This document shows, in pieces, positions 56,713 through 64,000 of a stretch of DNA of 64,000 nt. Within the stretch, counting starts at the first letter, position 1, and each line of letters begins with the position of its first letter. The stretch covers positions 248,001-312,000 of the forward strand of contig JAEHOE010000102.1 of the NCBI GenBank assembly GCA_016858145.1, written 5' to 3'. The position numbers and the translations under genes are program-made. The DNA comes from Edaphochlamys debaryana (Eukaryota; Chlorophyta; Chlorophyceae; Chlamydomonadales). A model generated the notes under the pieces. The model was not told the DNA's origin, did no database searches, and was given only the letters and a program-made list of their open reading frames with translations.

Positions 56713-59700
56713 ATGTGTCGCCTGACCAGCGCCCCGATGCTGCTCGCGGCATCACTTATTGCCCTGGCCGTCGTGGCGCAGGCGCAAGGTGCGTCGGAGG
56801 GTGACTCTTGGTGACTCGGCCCGCGTAACCGCGCTCAGGGTGACCCGCGACGTGCACCCCCGACCGTTTCTCCCCCGCTTCACACGCTCCTTGCCCCGCC
56901 CCCCGTCCCCTCTCCCGCAGTCTCCTGCCCCGCCGTCCCCACCGGCTACACCTTCTACCGCCTCCAGGACACCCCCAGCGCCTTCGTCATTCGCACCGTG
57001 ACCGCCGCCGGCACCACCCCCGCGACCCTGGCCGCCGCCTGCGACAAAACGGCTGTGTGCAACGCCTTCAGCACTAACGGCGCTCTCAAGATCGTGCCCT
57101 CCGCGCCCGTCTTCGAGGTCCTGGATGTGGCCGACGCTGCCGTCAAGGACTGCGACGGGGTCTACATCGCAGACCGGGCCAAGACCAGTCTGTCGGGACT
57201 GCTGATGCGGGTGCGTGTGGCACAGGGCACAGGGGTTGGGGGGGGCCTCAGGCAGCGGGTCCGCAGCAAGAGGCGGAGGACGGTGCTACGGTCAGCGGGC
57301 ACCCTCCTGACGGCACTGCACCTCCCCTCCTGCCGCCCTCTCCCCTCAGGACGGCGTGAATGCCGACGTGCTCCGTGCACGCGAGAAGACCGCCCTCAAG
57401 AACCTGCGTGCCGTGACCGCCGCCGCAAAGCGGGTGAGTGCCCACGCCTAGGGGCTGGGCACGCCTGGTGCAGAAGGCCTGACAGGGAATGGGTGCCTGT
57501 TGACTGAGGGGCTGGCAGCCCACCTCCCAACCTCACTCTGCGCCCCATCCCCGTCGCCCTTTCCCCCGCCAGGTCGCCGCAAAGCTGAGCGCCAAGGGCG
57601 TTGACCCCAAGAAGGCTGCCCAGCTGCCCCCCGCCCAGCTCACCGCAGCGTTCACTGAGGCTCAGGTGCGATTGATTGGGGGATTCCGGGCTGATGCGCC
57701 GCCTTGGCCGCCCTCCTGCTCCTGCCTCTATGGGCGTACGCAGCCGCGCACACCAGTTCTCACCTGAAGCCTTCATTCCTTTCCTCCCCCTCCCTCCCCC
57801 AGGTCCCCCTGTCCCAGACCAGCGACCAGCTCGGCTCCTACACGACCTCCAACGTCATGGCGGCCCTGACCTACCCCGTGTGGGACTCGCGCGCTGCGGA
57901 CGGCACCGGTGCCAACGTCATCTCCCCCGTCAAGGACCAGGGCGGCTGCGGATCGTGCGTGTCCTTCACCGCCGTTGCGGTGGCCGAGGCGGCGGTGGCC
58001 TCTGCGCTCAAGCAGAGCAGCAACAGCAACGACTATGCGGAGGAGTGGTGAGGGGTCCGCAGGGTCTGCAGCGGGGTCTGTAGCGCTGAGGGCTTGGCGT
58101 GGGATGTGAGTGTATGGGCTAGGTGGGCTGGGAAGCCCCCAGGCGCTTGCATTCTTCAACGCGTGTCTCTCGCCTGTGTGCCCCCAGGCTGCACTTCTGC
58201 AACCCTCTTGCCAAGAAGCGCTGCGATTGGGGCTGGTACGCCGACCAGGCCGCACAGGTGGCTACTTGCGGGGGGAGGGCTTGGCAGCGCAGGCAGCAAC
58301 ACCCTGAACACGGCTACTTTCCTCTACAACCCAACACCTGCGCCGCCGGCTGACCCACGCATGCACCCACGCTCACGCCCTCTCCTCCGCCCCCTGCCCT
58401 CAGGTCATCACCACTTACAACCTTCCCACCGAGCGCAACTACCCCTACACGGACGCCCTGCTGTACGGCAACTGTAACCTGGTGGCCTCGCCTGAGGTCC
58501 GCACGCCGGGCAAGTTCACGTCCACCAACCTCATTGACATTTCCCTGGTGAGCGGGATGGAGAGGCTTCATTCCCTGGTCTGATTGAAAGCAGATATCCA
58601 GGAAAGGGGCCCGCGGCACGCATGAACCACTGCGCCCCCCACCCCCACCCCCACCCCAGGCCAAGGACATGATCCGTACCAACGGAGCCCTCATGTCCTC
58701 CTTTGCCGTCTACAACGACTTCTTCAGCTGGGGACCCACCAAGGCGTGAGTTGAACAGCACTGCGCCGTGTCCTTATTGGCCTTCGCTTGTTGGCGCTCC
58801 TTCGGTGTTGCCTCGTCCTGACTCCACGGCCCCTCCGCGTTTCCCTCTGCGCAGCCCCTACGCCTGGGACGGCAGGTCGGGCCTGGCCGGATATCATGAG
58901 GTCACCGTTGTCGGTTACAACGACACCGGGTGAGCGGGGTCAAAGCTTGAGACTTGCTTGCTTCTGTTGGCCTTGTCCCCTAGCCTCGTCGTTCCGACCT
59001 TGCCCTGAGCCTCTTGGCCCCCTTCTCCCTCCCCCTACCTGCCATCCTCCCTCAGGTCTTTCTGGCTGGTGAAGAACAGCTGGGGCACGGGCTGGGGCGA
59101 CAAGGGCTACTTCCGCATGTCGTACTTTGCCAACGTCGGGTTCATGAACGCCGCCGAGGACAGCATCGTGGCGCTGACGTGGACGTCGAACAACCCCCTG
59201 CCCTCGCCGTCGCCCTCGCCTTCCCCGTCGCCCTCGCCGTCCCCCACGCCGGACCCCGTCGCGGCCGTTTGCGGTGACAATGTTTGCAACGGTGAGCATG
59301 TCTTGCTGTGCTGCTAGCTACCTTCGGTGCTTGGCATTGTTTGCCCCTGTTGACGGGACCTCTGTGCGTGCCCGCCCACCCTGACGTGTCTCCCGCCCTT
59401 CCCCGTCCTCCCGCCCGCAGGCGCTGAGACTTGCGCCACCTGCCTCAACGACTGCGGCGTCCGTAACGCCGCCGGACAGCTCACGTGCTGCGGCGACGGC
59501 ACGTGCGACGCCACGGGCGGCGAGAGCTGCGGCACGTGCGCTGCTGACTGCGGTGCCTGCCCCACCTGCAACAACAACGGCGTGTGCGAGCCGGAGCTTG
59601 GAGAAAAGTGCTCTTCCGGAAGCACCGGCTGCTCGGACTGGTGAGCGCGGAGTGGGGCACAGGACTGATAGAGGTTTGCGTTGCACTGCCGGCGTGTGAA

Positions 59701-60076
59701 GGGAGGAAGAGCTGCCCCATCAGCCGGTCTGACCCCCCCCACCGCCTCTTCCTCCCCGCCCCTCCCCTCCCCCAGTGGCTCTTGCACCGGTGCCTTCTGC
59801 GGTGACGGCAAATGCACGTCGGCACGCAAGGGCTACACGGAGAGCTGCGGCACTTGCGCCAAGGACTGCGGCGGCTGCAACGATCCCCTCTTCTGCGGTG
59901 ACGGCATCTGCAGCTCCTCGCGCGGCGAGACGCCCGGCAACTGCTCGCGCGACTGCAACAAGAGCCCTAGGAAGAAGGCCAACCGGGGCGTTGCAGAGGC
60001 GGCTAAGACAACTGGCAACGGTAATGGCAACAAGAAGGCAAGCATGCGCCGTGCTCTCCAGCACGTGCGCGGTTAG
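56713..60076 (+). CDS. Secreted papain-like cysteine protease with Cys-rich tail (CP-1)
   Basis: Twelve exons: 56713-56788, 56921-57210, 57350-57433, 57573-57665, 57803-58047, 58188-58257, 58404-58547, 58660-58745, 58855-58929, 59056-59291, 59421-59640, 59776-60076; 639 residues. A signal peptide ([24 protein letters not shown]) is followed by a Cys-containing region (about 26-120), a helical propeptide-like stretch (about 123-181), and a C1A peptidase domain. The catalytic residues appear as Cys233 in DQGGCGSC, His377 in [12 protein letters not shown] and Asn395 in [14 protein letters not shown]. The Trp usually following the catalytic Cys is Val. A Ser-Pro repeat linker (about 430-450) leads to about five Cys-rich repeats of the CGDGxC...GExCxTCxxDCG type, then a basic tail. 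Expected location: secretory pathway, vacuole or extracellular matrix. It is in tandem with CP-2. Confidence 0.92.
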
Positions 60077-62176
60077 AGGGCCCCTGAGGCTGCGTTACTA
60101 GGTTAGATCTCACGCAGCGTGGCGAGGGCGAGCAGCCCTCAGCAGCAGCTAGCTTTCTCCCGCTCACAAGATTCATGGAAACACGGGTCTGCCATTTATC
60201 CTGGTTTTAAGAGATTTAGAGGCCCGATTCATCCCTGCCGTGCCTTATGGTGTGTTCTTTCTACTACCTGAGCGTGTGTTGTACATCGTACAACAGGCTG
60301 CTGCAAGTGCAAACCTGCGGCCGCCTTCCCTCTCTTGAGTGTGTGCGCCACTGTTCGGGCACTGCAACTAACACTCTCGGCGGGCTTGATGCTCACTGAA
60401 TAATACGAACGAACCTAGCTACGAGAGAGCTGACCTGAGGCCGTGCATGTGTATGTGGCCAATAAGCGGTCTCTTCATTTGTGTTTCTTTGTGCTATGTG
60501 AAGAAGCAGTTGAATGCCATTCATCCCTGCAGTTATGTGACAGGCGAAGAGTAGTAGCTGGGTCAGTTTAGAGGAGTAGAGTAGAGTAGAGGCAGGCTGA
60601 TCCGGCCGCTCGTGCACAGCAGGATTAGAAGGGCAGGCTCGTTTTGCGAAGCACGGTGGACGGTGGATGACATCCCAATCAACACTGCGGTGTGGCGGCG
60701 GTTGGCTGCGGCCGCCCTACCTCAATCACAGGAGGCTGCCAGGTTACCGGAGTATCCTATCTGCGCCTCTCAAGGATTGATGACACCCCTGTCAGCATAC
60801 GGTTGTCCCTTGAGACACCCCTGCAAGCATTCGATTGTCCCTCTGCGAAGCGCGAAAGGCCACTCGTGATCCTTAATGCAATGTGCGCATATCCGGGTAT
60901 GGCCACTCGGGGGCTGCATGGACAATGGGGCAGGGGTTCGGTGGTCAGAGCCCCTCGAGGCAGCCTCATGCAGTTCACAAGCAGCAAGGCTATCCATCCA
61001 CTGTGCCCCTGTCCAAGCAAGGGCCGGCAGAATATAGCGGATGCCTGCAGTGCTCTCAGCAACTTACCCCTGAAGCCTTCGTCGGCTCCGCAAGACCCCG
61101 GCTTGACCGGTGGGACGTGGGGCTGAGGAGACGGAGAGAACTGATGGGGGTTGAGAGTAACAGTTTGTAATATCAGATGCCTCTGCGGCTCAGCTCTTGA
61201 CCGGCTGCTGAAGAAGAAAAGGGGTAGTAACGCTGCGCCCGGGGGTCAAGGGGGCTCCGGGGGTGGTACGTGCCGAGCGATGCCGAGTAGAGAAACGCTT
61301 CAAGCGACCCCCCACCTCCCCGAGCAGCTACCTTGCGGCTGTGTGCATTTGGTCTGTATTGGCTTCGGGAATGCTCCAGAGGGCGATGCGGCACCACGGT
61401 CCGCCCGGGTCCCCAAAAGCGCCATGTCGTCACCCAATCACCGCGGCAGTCCCCTCGCAGGTCGGACGCCGCTGTCCGAGCTGACTCTCCTCAATTCGTT
61501 TGCTTGCTCTGAACATTCTGGCGAAGCGCGATGGTCCGGCCTGCGCGGCTGCGCGTGTCAGCTGCGTTTGCAGGTCGCGCGCGGTTCAGCTGGTTGGACA
61601 AACGGCCCGGCTCGGCCACCGCGCGTCCTTCTCCGTGGCCCCACGAAAGAACGCGCATAGCACAACCCCGCGAGGGCAAGTCGGCCGGTGTTACGACAAC
61701 GGGTTTCTAAGCCGAGCTGCTGCTCGGCCCGAGTGACCTTCGCGTGCGACGCCGGATTGATCTGCGCCGCCCCCTATAAGTGCCGCATACGTACTCACAG
61801 CTCAATCAGATCATACAAGCTTGCAGAACAGCAGACCAAAGACACGCGCATTTCAAACACGCTTTCGCCGGCGACCTCAAGACAGCTAGCCTCGCAGCAG
61901 CCGCACATCCCCAGAGCATTGCGCTGCGCTTCATGCTATCGCAGACGGGAGCTATACAGTAGCCACTCACATAAACAGCGCACGAGCGCAGGTGCGTCCA
62001 TGCTCAGCGGTACTCGGCCGACCACCGCTGGGGCTTCTCAATCGCCCAGTGATAGCATCACCTGACTCTCGTATGCACCATGGCCTCTGCTCGGAGCTTG
62101 ATGCCTGTCGCCCGGCCTGCCGGACATGCTTACGCATGCCACATGCTGTCCTCGCTCGCGCTCTGCAGGTCCCAAG
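60077..62176. other. Intergenic between CP-1 and CP-2
   Basis: No supported gene. A TATA-like element CCCCTATAAG lies at 61771-61780. The sequence TGCAGGTCCCAAG before the CP-2 start codon is identical to that before CP-1 and may be a 5'-UTR intron acceptor. Confidence 0.5.
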
Positions 62177-64000
62177 ATGTGTCGCCTGACCAGCGCACGC
62201 ATGCTGCTCGCAGCATCACTCGTAGCTCTGGCCGTGGCGGCGCAGGCAGGGGGTGAGCCTTCATGGTTCCAGGCACGAGCCAGGCGCGCTGCCCACCTAG
62301 CCCGGCCTTGCTCCCCCGATCCACAGCCCCCTCCAGGCCCCGGCCTCTCCCCTCCCCCTCGCTCTCCCCTCACGCGTCCCCCGTCCCCCCCCCCGGCAGC
62401 CCCCTGCCCGCCCACCCCCGCCGGCTACTCCTTCTACCGCCTCCAGGACACCCCCGGCGCCTTCGTCCTCAGGACCCTGCCCGCCGGCTCCCCGCCCGCC
62501 GCCCTGGCCGCCGCCTGCGACTCCGCCACCCTCTGCAACTCCTTCTCCTCCGACGGCCAGCTCCGCATCGTGCCCTCCAGCCCCATCTTCTCTTTCTTGG
62601 ATGCAACCGACCCCCAAGTCTCCGACTGCGACGGAGTCTACATCGCCGCCCGCTCCCTGTCCGGGCTCGAGATGCCGGTGAGCAGGGCAGGGCTGGCCTC
62701 CCGCCCCCCTAGCATGGGGGGCCCACGGTCCGTCTCAGTCAGATCTTGCTAGCCGATACGGCAACTTACCCTTCTGCACATGAACCCTGGCCCTCCCCCA
62801 ACAGCCCGGCGTTGATGTTGACGTGCTCCGAGCCAAGGGCGAGGCGGGCCTCCGCAACATGCGGGCTATCGACGCCGCCGCCAAGCGGGTAGGGCCGAGA
62901 GGGCAGGGAGCGGCACCAGCCCAGCATCTGTAGCAGTGTGTGAGGGTCCGTGCGAACACGCTTCGAGGGCCCGCCCGTCTCAACGCGTCTTCGCCTGGCC
63001 CCATCCTGCCCCTCCCCAGGTCGCCTCCAAGCTCCGCGCCGAGAATATCAGCCCCGAGGCCCTTGCCCACATGTCGCCCCAGGCCCTGGCACGCGTCTTC
63101 AGGGAGGCAAACGTGAGAGGGCGGGCGGTTAGAGCTGTGTTGTGCCATATGGCGAGGTGACCCTCTTTCTCCAGCACCAGCTTAGCATCCCGAGCTCATC
63201 TGCCGAGATCAACCTCTGGCCCGCCCCCTTCCCTTCCTTCCCCTCCCTCCCCCAGGTCCCCCTGTCCCAGACCAGCGACCAGCTCGGCTCCTACACGAAC
63301 TCCAACGTCATGGCGGCCCTGACCTACCCCGTGTGGGACTCGCGCACCGTCAACGGCACAACCCTCAGCTACATCTCCCCCATCAAGGACCAGGGCCGTT
63401 GCGGCACGTGCGTGCACTTCACCGCAGTGGCTACGGCCGAGGCGGCGGTGGCGGTGGCTCAGGGTCAGGCGGTCAACACAAACGATTACTCAGAGGAGTG
63501 GTGAGGCCGGGAGCGGAGGGCGGGAGGGCGGTGGGGGAATGAAGGATCGGACAGCGGGCCAGTGTACCCTGCTGAGGCTTTTGGTCACGCCCCCTGTGCC
63601 TGACATGCCTCCTGCGCCCATCCCGCCTGCCCCCTCACCTTCCCCCCAGGATGCACTTCTGCAACCCCGTCTACAAGCTCACGTGCGGCAGTGGTTACTG
63701 GGCCAACCGTGCCGCCGCGGTGGGTCCCGTGTGGGCGGGCCAGGGGCGTGGGCCAGGGGCGGGGCACATGCCGGGGCACATGCCTTGGCGGTCCTGTCCT
63801 AACACCACTGCCCTACCTCTGCCGCTGCAGGTCATTGCTCAGTACAACATTCCGTACGAGAAGAACTATCCGTACACCACTGCGTACGACGCCGGCAACT
63901 GCAACCTGTACAACCCGCCCGAGGAGCGCTCGCCGGGTACGTTCAAGTACTTCTTCATCACTGATCTGACCAAGGTGGGAAGCGTCACGGCCGGCGCCTG
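62177..64000 (+). CDS. Secreted papain-like cysteine protease, tandem copy (CP-2), partial
   Basis: Visible exons: 62177-62252, 62400-62677, 62805-62888, 63020-63112, 63256-63500, 63650-63719, 63831-63974; the gene continues past the window edge. Exons 3 to 7 have exactly the same lengths and phases as in CP-1. The signal peptide (MCRLTSARMLLAASLVALAVAAQA) is followed by the same N-terminal Cys region, propeptide-like region and start of the C1A domain, with the catalytic Cys (about residue 229) in DQGRCGTCVHF. Again Val replaces the usual Trp after the Cys. His and Asn of the triad and any Cys-rich tail lie beyond the window. Confidence 0.92.

Noticed and set aside
1..64000. CRISPR arrays, bacterial-type operons, riboswitches or rRNA genes
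   Set aside because: The window is spliced algal nuclear DNA. The tandem arrays seen are minisatellites without spacers, and no rRNA or riboswitch core was found.

Overview
The window is nuclear DNA from a volvocine/chlamydomonadalean green alga. It is GC-rich with strong third-position G/C bias. Genes have many short GT-AG introns (donors GTGAG, acceptors GCAG). Two genes are pherophorins, which are extracellular-matrix glycoproteins with poly-proline rods known from this order, and there is a Ty1/copia element of the algal type. I cannot name the species. All gene models were joined by hand from exons, using reading phase, splice sites and comparison between paralogues inside the window.

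Layout: (1) 0.8-3.5 kb, minus: class I SAM methyltransferase MT-A. (2) 4.4-7.1 kb, minus: unrecognised hydrophobic membrane protein. (3) 8.8-12.5 kb and 14.5-19.2 kb, minus: tandem pherophorins PHE-1 (three globular modules) and PHE-2 (four modules, three proline rods). (4) 19-24 kb: gene-poor, with a non-autonomous hAT-like element and a long palindrome. (5) 24.1-27.2 kb and 29.7-32.5 kb, minus: methyltransferases MT-B and MT-C. (6) 33.0-36.4 kb, plus: a ten-exon ITPase gene, divergent from MT-C. (7) 37.75-42.56 kb: a young Ty1/copia retrotransposon, complete but with two in-frame stops. (8) 43.2-45.8 kb, plus: methyltransferase MT-D. (9) 48.3-49.0, 51.4-52.2 and 53.4-55.2 kb, plus: three small proline-rich LITAF/BRI3-like membrane-anchor proteins (LBL-1 to -3). 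(10) 56.7-60.1 kb and 62.2 kb to the window end, plus: tandem secreted papain-like cysteine proteases CP-1 and CP-2 (CP-2 cut by the window edge).

Most genes here are products of local duplication: four methyltransferases, two pherophorins, three LBL genes and two proteases. This makes the window a natural experiment in paralogue evolution. The methyltransferases look like mosaics made by gene conversion, and three of them carry the same minisatellite just after the stop codon. Introns differ between paralogues.

The most striking case is the first intron of LBL-2. It is bounded by a 14-bp terminal inverted repeat and a 4-bp target duplication, while its 98%-identical-promoter sister LBL-1 keeps the uninterrupted site. 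That is the structure expected of an intron created by insertion of a DNA transposon (an introner).
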